Shown one piece after another: positions 13,385-24,258 of a stretch of DNA of 64,000 nt. The first letter of the stretch is position 1, and each line of letters opens with the position of its first letter. The notes beneath the pieces are model-generated. The model searched no databases. It was not told where the DNA came from and worked only from the letters and a program-made list of their open reading frames with translations. The stretch is from Aquatica leii (Eukaryota > Arthropoda > Insecta > Coleoptera > Lampyridae), in contig CM069432.1 in NCBI GenBank assembly GCA_035610365.1, positions 126,490,255-126,554,254 of the forward strand. Direction: 5' to 3'. The position numbers and the translations under genes were made by a program.

Positions 13385-14390
13385 ATGTTAACTGCATTAT
13401 TGGCTCTGCAAGATTCTAACGTTAGCACATGCATTAACAACTTTTGCGCCTGTATACAAGATTTTCTCAAAACATTTTATAAATTTCAAATCATTAAAGA
13501 TATCTATCGTTTTCCGATTTATTACTCGCTTTTGCCAAAACCTATGGTAACCGCTAAAGACTTCGGGTTCCATGATCTCGTCTTTTAAACGTTTAAAAAA
13601 AATGTCACGACATACTTAATGCCGACATTAAACCATCTTCAAAGTTTTCCATTAGCCCATCAGCCCGAAGTCACCTATTTAAAACACGTGAAAAATTATT
13701 CCGCTAGCATACAATACAAACACTGCATCGTAAAACCTGCTGATAAAATCTATTTTTAAAAAGCAATTCATAATTAGTCAATTTCCTTACCGTCGTTTTA
13801 ATTAGTGATTGAGTGTGAAAAAGCATAAATAATCATTGTTGAAAACAGGCAGATCGTCTTTAGATAGTGCTTGATCACGTTTCCCACGTGTACGAAATAA
13901 GAAAAGCGCGTATTAAAATAGCACATACAACAAGCTTGTGCTCATATCTAAGTTACTATATGCCCCGATGGTGATAACATTACACAAATTTAAACATAAG
14001 GAAGAGAACATCACTAAAAGAAAACAAAAAATGAAGTTTGATTCTATTAGGATATTCTATTATGTAAACCTACTAAAGATCCTTATCAGTAAGATCAAAA
14101 ACAATCTTTTGTCAATAAATCTAAAAAAAAAATTTTTAATCAAATATATAACTTTAAGAAATATCCTTATCAGAAAAACTCTCAATCAAGCATGTATTGA
14201 TTAAAATTTGGGTGGTTTACTTATAGACATCTGAAAAAAAGACGCATAAGCAACTTTATTAAAAACATTAATTCACTTACTAAAATAGAATATTTTGACG
14301 GTAAATTCCATATTGCCATACCAGGTAAATAAATCAATTTCATAGAAAAAAAAATTAACCTAGAGCGTTTGAAAACAATGACCGATGCGT
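13385..14390 (+). pseudogene. Unrecognised decayed coding-like patch
   Basis: Several plus-strand frames follow one another here: 13385-13588 (67 codons, containing DIYRFPIYYSLLPKPMVTAK), a short frame starting at 13620 (containing PLAHQPEVTYLKHVKNYS), 13938-14204 (88 codons, very Lys/Ile/Asn-rich), and open codons near 14215-14335. Composition in the first two is less AT-rich than the flanks and the codons read like protein. I do not recognise the family. It may be the remains of a host gene, a transposon gene or an old viral insertion; it is clearly not intact. Confidence 0.3.
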
Positions 14391-15003
14391 AATTGCTGCG
14401 TTCTAAGCAAATGTATACTTATTGCATTATTTACTATAATGCATTTTTAACTATAGTTGTGTTTTTATTGTAATTTTTTAGATAATACAGTTGTAATTAT
14501 ATCAAATAGCATTAGTGATAAAGCAAGTGTTGCAGTTTTAAACATATGTGTTATTAAAAATGTATACAATATTGATACCGTAAAATAACAAGCATTATAA
14601 AGTTTTTGTATACACTAAATGTACACTGTGTTTAGTAAAGTACATAACAGTAAATAACTTCGTTTTACGCAAATTGTTTAATACTGGTATGCATACTTTG
14701 TTTATGTGAACTCCGTGAGCATTTGTTTAGATACGTTTTAGCTTGAAAATAGACTACACGTTAAACATTACAATAATAGATTGCAAAATAAAACCTAAAG
14801 TGGAATGTAGATTGCCTACTGAAATGATTTATTAGAATATAATTATTACATATTAATGAAAACTATACATACTATACTATACAGAGTTTGTTTTTAATAT
14901 AATTTTTTTTTGCGAAACAGAACTATTGCTGAAATATTGCACTCTACTTTTTTTTTATTTGTGATTCTGCGATGTTTGTTATTATAGAAAATAAAAACGT
15001 AAC
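14391..15003. other. No feature seen
   Basis: AT-rich flank of the mariner element, with no frame or repeat to report. Confidence 0.45.
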
Positions 15004-15005
15004 TA

Positions 15006-17750
15006 TAGTAATCTCAAAAGTAGATGAATGCCACGTGACATATGACGTCGAAATCATACCACACTAAACAGTTTAAGATTGTGTTTATTTTCGCATGAAT
15101 TTTAAGAAAGAGGTTGGTATTACAACACGGTGTTGTCACTTTTTCGCGTACTTATTATTGTCAAGTTAGGTTAAATTCGTTTTGGTTTCTTATTTATATT
15201 AAAACTGTTCTTTTCAGAACAATTTTCTTGATTACTTATTTTGCGAGTTTAGTTTATTAATATGCCTGGTACGGAATTAGGAAAACGTGGTTATGAGTTG
15301 GTAGTTTCGTTAATTGAATTTTTCGAGCAAGAACGTGATGCAGGTGGACCGTTTTTATCTTTGAATAATGTTCGAGAGGTATGTTTAACTAATTACAATT
15401 AAGAACAAAATTACTTTTTAAATTTTATTACAGCGTGTAGCAGTTGCCTTAAAGATAAGTATTTCCACCGTAAACTGAGCATCCCAAAAAGTTAACGATG
15501 AAAGTATCCCGAGTGCTTCTCAGTTGAAACAAAAACTTCCAAGGCCAGTAACAAACATTGATAATTTTGCGAAGGTTGCTATTCGAAACACAATTTATAG
15601 AATGTATGAAAATAGTAAGTTGTAAAATTAGTAAAAATTCAATTTAACAATTTTAATTAACTTAGATGAACCTGTAACAGTTCAATTATTGAGACAGAAA
15701 CTTGTTGCTGACGAACTTTTTAAAAGATGTGAAACATCATTAAATATTGTTCTCAAACACATAGGATTTAAGTACCAAAAAGATAATCCTAGACGAGGTT
15801 TAATGGAATTACCAAACATTGTAATCAAACGCATTCGATTCTTAAAAGAGTATTTAAGAATTCAAAAAGCAAAAACTTATGGATTTGTTTACTTAGATAA
15901 AACCTGGATTTTTCAGAATGGTACGGTGAGTCGTTCTTGACAAGATGACGATTTAAAAACTGTAAAAACTACCAAAGTCGATGGCAAAAAGTAACTTAGA
16001 TAAAATTTTTATTATGCTTATTATAAAAATTTGTTAAAAACAGGTATATTGTACTTCATGCCGGTAATAAGAATGGATTTATTTTTGGTGCAGACTTGGT
16101 GTTTAGTTCCTCGACCAAAAACTCAGATTACCACGTGGAAATGAATCAAGCAAACTTTTTGGATTGGTTTGAGAATAAATTACTGAAAAATTTAACTAAA
16201 CCTTATGCAATTATAATGGACAATGCTCCGTACCACAGTACTTTGGTTACGAAGACTCCAAATAGTAGATGGAAAAAAGAAGATATCCAAAAATGGTTAA
16301 AAGAACAAAATGTTTCATTCGAAATCAATTGCTTAAAGAAGGAGTTACTGCACATTGTTGAAAGGTAAATTAATAGTTTTCTGTAAAGGAATAAACTAAA
16401 ATTTTGATTTATAGGAATAAACCTAAAAAAATGTATGCAGCCGATCAATTTGCTGAAAAATATAACCATAAGGTACTTCGTCTCCTTTCCTATCATTGTA
16501 TATTCAATCCAATTCAACTCATATGGGGAATTACAAAAACTTATTATAATAAACATATAGACAGGGATGGAAAATCAGTTGAAAGCTGCTTAAATATGTG
16601 GAAAGAAGCTTTAATGGCGGTGCCAGAAGATGCATGGGCAAATTCTGTTTGACACTGCGAACAAATAATAGAAGATTGGTGGAAGAGAGAAGTAGCTTTC
16701 GACGACAAATTTAAATGATGATAGTGACTCTGACTGATTAAAAAATTATATAAATTAATGATGCCCTATTTAAAATGCAAATTGTCTACAATTCAAATTT
16801 GTTTTTCAATGTAGCATGTAAAATAATTGTTAATGTTAGTTTCCTGTTTTTATTATTTTCGTTATAAATAAATTGGCATCAACAATGTTCTCTGTGTCTT
16901 CAGTAGCATTGTACTCTTTTACATCTAGTATTTAAAAAAAAGGTTTAATAAGTTTATACGAGGATGTCTGAGTCAAAGCTATTGCACGAGAACCTGGTGA
17001 CTTGAGAGTAAGAAACAAAACCAAGGTGCAAACATTGTTCGTTAATTTAATACATAGTCGCTGCTAGAAGAAATAACTATTATATTAAAATGTTTTGTTT
17101 TTTTAGTTCCAAGAATTATACTCCATACCTATGTAGAAATGTAACAAAAAAAAAAGATTATATAAAAAACATCGAAGTGTTGGAATAATTCAAATAAATG
17201 CAATTTATTTGTCAGACGACTTGTTCATTCAAACAATTTATTGAATTCGTGTTCCAAAACTAACGGTAGTTAGTACTGATTGTTCATATTACTCACAAAA
17301 TATATGTAGCTTCTGCTTTTGTTGGTTGTTCCATGATAAATATTATTTTACAACGATGAAATAACTACTGTCGGGATAATTCAGATAGAAAAACATTCTA
17401 CAATCAACTTGAATAATTGTAATATCAACCAAATTGATGTTTGATATTGATTTAATCAAAAGTAAAAACAATTTCAATGCAAAGTAGAAAGGCACTCAGT
17501 TAACTAAACAAATCAAGTATCAAATCGGATGATTGAAATATTAATTCTGCCAATCTTACAAATATAAATTTGTGTATAACTAGAGATTTTTAATAGAACA
17601 AACCGCTTATAAAATTATTTAAAAGAATGTCAAACATAACCAATTTTAAATTAACCTTAATAAAATGTCAATATAAGAACTGGCAACATTACTTATTCTG
17701 ACGTCATAAATTTGAAGTCACGTGGCATTCATCTACTTTTGAGATTATTA
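15006..17750 (+). mobile_element. IS630/Tc1/mariner transposon with intact ends (Sailor/DD82E-like)
   Basis: The ends form a terminal inverted repeat of about 35 bp (TAGTAATCTCAAAAGTAGAT at the left end, continuing through GAATGCCACGTGAC; the complement at 17716-17750 differs at one position). A TA target duplication flanks it at 15004-15005 and 17751-17752. The 2745-bp element carries one transposase gene at 15262-16718 and about 1 kb of non-coding DNA before the right end, more than such elements usually have, so a further insertion inside the 3' part is possible. The transposase has in-frame stops and a changed catalytic residue, so this copy cannot be autonomous, but the termini remain usable in principle by a related transposase. 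Confidence 0.9.
15262..16718 (+). pseudogene. Tc1/mariner-superfamily transposase, five exons, decayed
   Basis: The gene would encode a DDE transposase that cuts and pastes its own element. Exons fit 15262-15378, 15434-15614, 15666-15990, 16044-16364 and 16415-16718: every intron is 50-55 nt with GT...AG ends and the reading phase is kept across all four, giving about 415 codons. The first two exons correspond to the helix-turn-helix DNA-binding part. Catalytic motifs are YLDKTW (first Asp), IIMDNAPYH (second Asp) and NPIQLIW, where the usual third acidic Glu is Gln. I count about 81 residues between the second Asp and that Gln, close to the DD82E 'Sailor' group and far from the common 34-41. 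In-frame TGA stops lie at 15476, 15938 and 16650; two sit where Arg (CGA) and one where Trp would be expected. The start ATG is followed by PGTELGKRGYELV, typical of such N-termini. Confidence 0.85.
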
Positions 17751-17757
17751 TAGCTAT

Positions 17758-18100
17758 GGTATTTTACTTTCCTATAAGGAAAGTATAGCAATCGCAATTT
17801 TTTTTTAAATTTTTATTACATAATTGTAATACATAACATAATTGTAAAAAAATGTATTTTTGACAAAAAAAATTTGGGTGTCTGTGTGTGTGTCTATATG
17901 TGTGTCTGTGTGTTTCTGTGTGTGTCTGTATGTAACAATGTACCCACGATAACTCTCGAACTGAAAGTCTTAGTAACTTGAAATTTAGTATGAAGCTGGC
18001 TTTTCATATTTTCTCGGTTCTATCAAAAGATGGGTCTGATAAAAAAACCGAAAGTGAGTGTATCCGCCATTTTTAACAATTTTTTTTATATAATTTCGTA
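17758..18100. repeat. Dispersed repeat with GT-rich tract, copy 1
   Basis: It starts with an interrupted palindrome (TACTTTCCTATAAGGAAAGTA), continues through a (TGTGTCTG)n-like tract at about 17878-17933, then a segment at 17941-18060 that recurs at 21821-21950 (shared AACTCTC, AGCTGGCTTTTCATATT, CTCGGTT, ATAAAAAAACCG). No protein frame. It begins within ten bases of the end of the mariner element. Family unknown; it behaves like a dispersed insect repeat. Confidence 0.6.
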
Positions 18101-18704
18101 CGTATATAAAGTATTAGAATTATTTTTACAGTTTCTTATAGAGTTAATTCTTAATTTCTAACATTAACAGTTTATTAGATATTTAATTTATAATTTAAAG
18201 TCAATTCCAAATCGCTGTTCTGGCAGAATACTGACTTAACTGCAAAAAGTAGAAGTTTTCAAGAGAGCCAACGAAGACGGGTTTCCTTTATTGTTGATGA
18301 AAACTTTGCCTTCAGAGTTGTAAGTTTGAAAATGCTGTATTAATTAGTTGTATATTATGTTACTTTAAATAATATTATACCTTAATAATTATTTGCTAAA
18401 TATACTTTTGATTTTGAAGTAACTCCATTGTTTGTCCAAACGTGTGAAATAAGAAATGACGTTTGTGTAAACATTTTATTCGGAAACTTAACAGGATTAA
18501 AAAACATTTTTGTTAAAAAATAAACGAACAACTCTTGAAAAAATAAGTAACATTTTTAGGTTCAAAGTTAACAATAAGTAGTACTTACCTACTTAGTTTA
18601 CCTAACAAATTCTTTAAGAACTAGACTTCGATAAAAAATACAAAATTAAAAGAATATTCTAAAGTACCTAACTAAAAATCAAGATGCAAATTTAAAATAT
18701 AGAT
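18101..18704. other. No feature seen
   Basis: AT-rich sequence between the dispersed repeat and the transposase-like relic; nothing supported. Confidence 0.4.
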
Positions 18705-19031
18705 TCAAAAAAAAGGTTTATAAAACCCTGGAATAAGTTTGCCATCAAGTAAACGTTTTAAGCTTTTCTTTTTGTTATCACCAACTGAAATCTTTTTTGT
18801 ATATGCAGGTTGCCTGTAGATCTTTTTTAACGGTTGTAATTCAGAAGTGCGGCGTTTTTTAGCCCTAAACTCCCATTTCCATTCTTCTTGCTTGTAACTT
18901 GTTTTGTATCTAAAGAAAGGGTTGCTTTTTTCAATTTGTAATAACTTTACTTTACTTATTTTAATATTAGCCTCGTGTGTATTTTTTGTTAAAGTGGGCG
19001 CCATTTTATTATGAAGAAATTTTAAATCCAA
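18705..19031 (-). pseudogene. C-terminal piece of a multi-copy insect transposase-like family
   Basis: A 108-codon minus-strand frame ends with SVGDNKKKSLKRLLDGKLIP then GFYKPFF. The closing pattern 'I...KK..L..LL....IP..YH.FY..' is the signature C-terminus of a large family of uncharacterised, transposon-derived insect proteins whose middle contains 'PKKD.C.LC' and 'LDLQ.VLL.P'. Those N-terminal and middle parts are present on the same strand at 20345-21610, so the two blocks probably belong to one element split by later insertions. The frame is open, but its start is arbitrary. Confidence 0.55.
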
Positions 19032-19265
19032 GTTATCAAAATTTATTTCTTTTACCTACATTTTTCTTTGCATAGCGAATTGCAGAGATGTACTGGTCAG
19101 GAACGTAGATTGAACCAGATTTTTAATTTTTTTTCACCGACTTCTGAATAATGCTGTGAATGGCGTCCCCCTCATTTTGTGTGTGGCGACAAACTAGATA
19201 TTTGTGCGTTATATAATTTATTTCAAGGCAGTCGACAGCATAGAAATATGTAGAAATCGGTTACA

Positions 19266-19392
19266 CTCCGATTCAGGGGTTTCCGATTCGGCGGTCCCCG
19301 TTTCAGCAGTCCCGTTTCAGCGGCGTCCCGTTACAGCAGTTCCCGTTTTAGCGGTTACTCACTTCAGCGGTTCCCGTTTCAGCGGTATACCT
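19266..19392 (+). repeat. GC-rich minisatellite, ~14-17 bp unit
   Basis: About eight degenerate copies of a unit close to TTCCCGTTTCAGCGG run in tandem, standing out sharply from the AT-rich surroundings. A 65-codon frame spans it (19204-19401) and reads as Ser/Val/Pro repeats, which is what the unit gives by chance; I do not regard it as a gene. The repeat is unique in the window. Confidence 0.8.
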
Positions 19393-19754
19393 TTTTCGTA
19401 GCATCTTTCCGCTATTTCTTCCCACCGTTTGCAATGATTTTTACAACATTATGTTTTCTCGTTTTTCGTAATTTACTTCAAGTTAGTAGTGAAATAGAAA
19501 CATAGAAATGATACTGCTATTTTGACCTCATAAAATAATTTATTTCAACACATAAATAAGACATCACAAGCAAACAAAAAGTGTAGCAAAAACCATACCG
19601 GGCGCCACAAAAAAATTTAGCCACTATCAAAGTTAAGTTACAGAAGATAACTTTAAAACTAAACGGTATATTGAAGACATATATACATACACATTTAATA
19701 TAATTCAAAAGCAACGGGGTTGCTTAAGTTGTAATTTATACCACGAATATATTC

Positions 19755-20090
19755 TTAAACGTTTATTTGTTCATTGCCATACTGTCCTTGCAATCGTTCT
19801 ATACGTTGGTTAAGTTGCACATACATCCTATTCGAATTTGTCACATTTTGGCCAGCCCGTATTTGCTTTAATATAGTTGTGGTTGCAGCTTGCTCTAAAA
19901 TTAGTTTCTTAATGAATTTATATATATTGGGGTGATATTTTCCCACTAATTTTTTAAAACGGTTATGCCAACCCTCCACATCGTTGTTAGTTCGTTTACT
20001 AATGCCATACATATTCCACATTGATGGATCAGTGGCGTGTAACCATTGAGTACGAAAACAGTTAGGTATACTAAGGTAAGAAAATTATTG
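19755..20090 (-). pseudogene. MULE-type transposase C-terminus, fragment
   Basis: The minus strand reads WNMYGISKRTNNDVEGWHNR followed by FKKLVGKYHPNIYKFIKKL and a Gln/Arg-rich tail ending in a stop at about 19755. This matches the conserved C-terminal block 'RTNN.VEGWHNR.....HPNI..FI..L..EQ' of the MULE-domain proteins (often with FLYWCH fingers) that are abundant in arthropods. Upstream codons FRTQWLHATDPSM extend the match to about 20065. The catalytic RNase-H-like domain is not visible next to it. It lies between the two blocks of the neighbouring transposase-like family, so it is probably an insertion or a deletion junction. Confidence 0.65.
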
Positions 20091-20199
20091 GAGTCTTATC
20101 CGCTAGTTTGTTGAAAGTAATTTCAATATAATTTGTGCTAGTGCGAGTAACATGCAACAGTGCGTACGAACAATCTCGTTGTTGTTGTAGGCTTGAGAC

Positions 20200-21620
20200 C
20201 TTTATGCCAAAAGAAACAGCAATATTTGTCGTTCACGATTTCTATTATCTGTAACAATAGGAATTATGATAATCTTGACACATTTTTATATAATTTTTAG
20301 GCGTATCTTGAAATCTTCTTTACTTACCGTAAAAATATATCAAATTAAACGGGACTTATAAAAAATGCCGATGACTGTCTAGTGAGTACTAGTAGCACTG
20401 CTTGCAAGTCAAGAACTGCTAATACGATCTCTTTATTGTTAGCATTTTCTTTATCGTTATGTTTCTCTCTTCGGCTTAAATCTTTTTCTTTGAGATGTTT
20501 CCAACACTCATTTTTTATGTCTCCTTTTTCATTCTCTTGTGTATTTTTATATACTTCACAAAGATTGCATTGATCTTTCTTGGGCACAAAAAAACCCTAT
20601 ATTAAACTTTGTATTAAATATTCTTAGGTATTTATCGTAGCTTGCTGCAGAAATATTGGCATTAGACCTCTGTGATAAGTAGTTTTGGTACAACTCAGAT
20701 ATAGAAAGACCATCGTCAATAAATTTTATTTTTGTGTCTTTTTGGAAATAGTGACTTTCAACCCGTGGAATTGAATTGATGTGGTCACGTACAGATTTCA
20801 ATATTTCTTCAACGATCTTTTTATGGTTTTTGTGTTTGCCTCTGTTATCCGTTGGAATTATTCCATTGCCACTTGCCTTAGATTTAATAATTGTTTGTAT
20901 TGATCTTTTAGTTATACCGAGTGTTTATTAAAAAAATCTTACACACACGAATTCTTTGCCTTTTTTTAGGAATGTAAAAGGCACAATTGGGATTTCTGGA
21001 TTGCTCAGCAGATATACGTGTGTATTTAAGACCTAATTTTTCAATGTGAGAACCCAGAAAGTCGCGCTGTCGTTGCAAGGTACCCAATTCTTAATATTCT
21101 TTAAATAATTCAGCTCTAAACATCTCGTCTATCTTTTTGGAACATGATAGCACACATTTCACTTTACAAGGTTTTCCTATCTTTTTTCACTAATTCTTTT
21201 TTTCTGCTTTTGAGGTATAACTCTGATTACTATTTCTGTCTTTTAGCCTTTACATGAATCCAGTTATCAGGGTTGCGGTTTTTTTTCTTTTTACTTGATG
21301 AATGTTCACTTCCCGGAGAAAAGTTGTCACTAGAACCAGACGAAAAATCGTCGTGCTTTTTTGTTTCATTCGGGTTATTATAAGTTAAACTGGGAATGTT
21401 TCTTAATTGTATGGTTGTTGAGTTTCTGTTTTCAACAATATGAAATTTAGAAAACTGCGCCGCGACGTTGGCTGAACAATTAATATTGGTGACAAACAAT
21501 CGTTAGTTTTAGGATCCAAATTTGCAGTAATCGACGGCCCTGGAACCAGTTCGAGGGTCAAAGAATTGGCACTTGCTATATTATTTTTGTTAGACTCTTC
21601 GTAGTAGTACCAGACATACT
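20200..21620 (-). pseudogene. N-terminal and middle part of the same multi-copy transposase-like family
   Basis: Reading the minus strand from 21620 down, recognisable blocks come in family order: a Ser-rich N-terminus ending RNPDNWIHVKAKRQK (about 21235-21290), a Cys-containing block (about 21050-21180), RNPNCAFYIPKK and a block ending VCKIFL (about 20930-21000), SIPRVESHYFQKDTKIKF with DDGLSISELYQNYLS (about 20660-20790), PKKDQCNLCEVYKN (about 20545-20585), HLKEKDLSRREKHNDKENA and LDLQAVLLVLTRQSSAFF (about 20360-20500), and a possible TDN...NRN-like block near 20230-20270. The frames are not continuous, with several frameshifts and stops, so this copy is dead. The family is widespread in insect genomes as 'uncharacterised protein'; I believe it is a DNA-transposon gene with an RNase-H-like fold but cannot name the superfamily. 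Confidence 0.65.
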
Positions 21621-21769
21621 AATAGATTGATACTTTTTTAAAACATATTTTATTGTTTTATTATTACTATTATTGTTTTAGTAGACGATTTCCTTTTAGA
21701 AAAAAACTCTATATCTTGAAAAAAAAGAAGATACGTTAAAAATTAACAATTTTTTTAAAAATTATTTTG

Positions 21770-21970
21770 ACTTGTTTATATACGGAGTGCTGCATCTTAT
21801 TTAAATTATTTTTGGATGTACCACCATAACTCTCAAACCAAAAATCTTGATTACTTAAAGTTTGGTGTGGAGCTGGCTTTTCATATTCTCTCGGTTTTTT
21901 CAAAATGTGGGATTGATAAAAAAACCGGAAATAGGTGTAGCTGGTGCATTTTTGTTTACGATTTTATATG
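21770..21970. repeat. Dispersed repeat, copy 2
   Basis: Shares its core with 17941-18060 in the same orientation (ACTCTC, AGCTGGCTTTTCATATT, CTCTCGGTTTT, ATAAAAAAACCGGAA) but lacks the GT-rich tract. Divergence is much higher than for the foldback arms, so these are old copies. Family unknown. Confidence 0.55.
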
Positions 21971-22434
21971 TGATTATTCAAAATGTTTTTTATAGCTACA
22001 ATCACAATTATTTTGATTAACATAATTGCTTATTACCATTAATATATTGACGTGTTTTTTATTCTTGTAATAAATACACCAAATAAATTTTATATTGTTT
22101 TATTTTATTCATTTTGTTTTGTAATTTTTGTAATTTAATGTAAAGATGAAATTGTCATTTTTTTAAAATCCAAGTTTTCAGCAGCCGCGTTCTTACAATT
22201 CTTTTGATTTTTCTTTGTACGTTAATTGCATGCCACTGCCATTTAAGATATGCTCAAACTATTTAATAGCAACGCGTGATGCAAAAGTGGTGTGATTTAA
22301 GCGCTTAGCCAGCTTAAATCTAACCGGTGAAATGACCAGTTACATCTTGCGGCATTCTGTACCGCAGCCCGATAAGTTGTGCGACTAAAATTAACCATTC
22401 CACTATTTCTGTTATTATACATTTTTTTTTAATT

Positions 22435-22800
22435 TTGTATGCAGTAAGTTATTTTTTTATATCAGGAACGGGAGATCAAAAAAAAATCAATAAAAAATTG
22501 CAAGATATAGCCGATAATTTGTCGGATTTCAAAGTTGACGTTGTAGATTTTAGCGATGAAAGCGAAGTAAAAGATCGGTTAATTGAAAGACCAACTTCAA
22601 ATACTTCTAAAAAATTTAATGGAATTTCTTGGCCAGACAAACAAACTGAAGTATTCATGACCATAAATCAAAATTGAAGTAGACGGTGTCATATTTGTTC
22701 TGCTCATAAAAACAAAAAGAGTAAATGTGGTTAATTGATTGCAAAGAGCATAGCAAGAAAACAGTTCAGTGCAATAATTGTTTTTTTCTATTTTACCCAT
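22435..22800 (+). pseudogene. Possible piggyBac-like relic with cysteine-rich tail
   Basis: An 80-codon plus-strand frame (22435-22677) is acidic, containing DIADNLSDFKVDVVDFSDES. A possible splice acceptor (TTATATCAG) ends at 22464. Just beyond, other frames read RRCHICSAHKNKKSKC and CKEHSKKTVQCNNCF, whose Cys/His spacing resembles the C-terminal cysteine-rich domain of piggyBac transposases (C..C ... C..C ... H ... C..C). No catalytic core lies between, so if this is piggyBac it is an internally deleted copy. I found no convincing TTAA-bounded ends. An unrelated origin for the acidic frame is possible. Confidence 0.35.
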
Positions 22801-23879
22801 TTATTGTCAACATTTCGATACTGTGATGACGTCAGTTGAGTGCTTTACTGAGTTACTTTTTTTCACGCAACACTTTTTTTCACTGCTTTTTTTGTTTTTT
22901 AAGGTTGGTACACGGTATTGAACATAAGTATTGAATTTGTATGATTAAAATGGCAGATTGTAACGTAAATTATGTAATCGATTATTTTACCAAGCATGAA
23001 CGTTTATTTTTTTAAAATACGCGAATGTTTGAATGAGAACACAAGACAGAAGCAAAGGACAGAAGTGTATTCAAACTTTTATTACGCATGACAGGCATAG
23101 AAACTAAAATAACACATAACCTACAGCTTTATGTAACAACACAAATAACATTATTTTCTGTGTAAGTGCTTTTTAATATTAATTTTTAAATTCAAATGTT
23201 TTAAATTTAAATGTTAAATAGGTGAGACCAACTGGTGATCATCAGCATCTCGAAGGAAGCAGTCAATATCTCCTGCTTCTAATATTTTTGATTTTTGGTT
23301 GAAACCTCTCGGACCATCTCTTCAAATACGTAATTTATTTATTATACTTTAATATATCAATATTATTTTTATGTTTGTACAGGATTTTAATTTATAAACA
23401 GCAAGTTTCAAATAACTTGATGCAAATTTGTGAAAAAGTTGCCTAGCATATTTAAAGTTAGCATTTGCAAATATTCAAAATAATGGATTTTTTCTATAAA
23501 TTACTTTGCGGTGAAGTATCTTACCTATGTCACGTTTATTTTTGACCCAATTATTAATAATGAGTGGGATGATTAAACCGACTTCACAAACAATTAGCAG
23601 TTTGAGGGAGTAAATTCGAAAGTAAAATTCAGAATGTTTATTAACATAAATCATATATTTACAAATGACAAAGTCGTAGAGATTATAAGATTTTGTATAA
23701 CAAATAATAAATAATACGGACATAAGTAAACACAAAACCGATAAATTATCTTAAAAATAAGAAATCATATACATCATGTATTCATTTCTTTATGATAATC
23801 ATGAACAAAATCTTGCTCAAAACCAGATTATAAAATTATAAATGGTTTTTAATTCTGTTGTTAAACTATCAAGAAATGC
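22801..23879. other. Gene-poor stretch
   Basis: No supported gene. A short minus-strand patch at about 23218-23330 reads KILEAGDIDCFLRDADDHQL, which looks protein-like but has no recognisable family and little room for a gene. Confidence 0.35.
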
Positions 23880-24200
23880 CTGTCGTTTTCTTGTATGGTT
23901 TCGTCGACACTTTTTGTTTGCGGCCTTCATGTAAGCAACATTCATCTATATAAAACAAACTTATTTGGAGAACCGTCTCAATAGTGGGAACTTGTAATAG
24001 TTCCTGTAGGTTTGTATTCTTTATGATACATCGTTGATTTTGCAATGACTATAAGAAAAACTTACAAATTATAACCTTCAATTTACACCATATACAAATC
24101 AAACCTTTTTGGTGGCAAATTACCATTACCAATCCACTGGTACTTGGCATTGCGTAATCTATAATAAGATATAGTAAAGTGGGCATGAACCTTCGATTGC
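23880..24200 (-). pseudogene. Unrecognised coding-like patches
   Basis: Two minus-strand patches read like protein: RLRNAKYQWIGNGNLPPKRF followed by DLYMV (about 24085-24165) and MNVAYMKAANKKCRRNHTRK followed by RQAFLDSLTTELKTIYNF (about 23835-23950), the second directly after a possible acceptor (TTATATAG). They are close to the hAT derivative but outside its target duplication. I do not recognise them and cannot say whether they belong together. Confidence 0.25.
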
Positions 24201-24258
24201 AGAAAACAAAAACAAACTAGGTGCTTTTTGATATTAATTTTAAGTTTTCATTCTTAAT

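Noticed and set aside
13938-14204. 88-codon frame as an intact small gene
   Set aside because: Composition is almost entirely Lys, Ile, Leu and Asn, as expected from AT-rich DNA; kept only as part of an uncertain decayed patch.
16203-16556. 117-codon minus-strand frame
   Set aside because: Antisense shadow of mariner exons 4-5; it crosses an intron and has no protein-like features.
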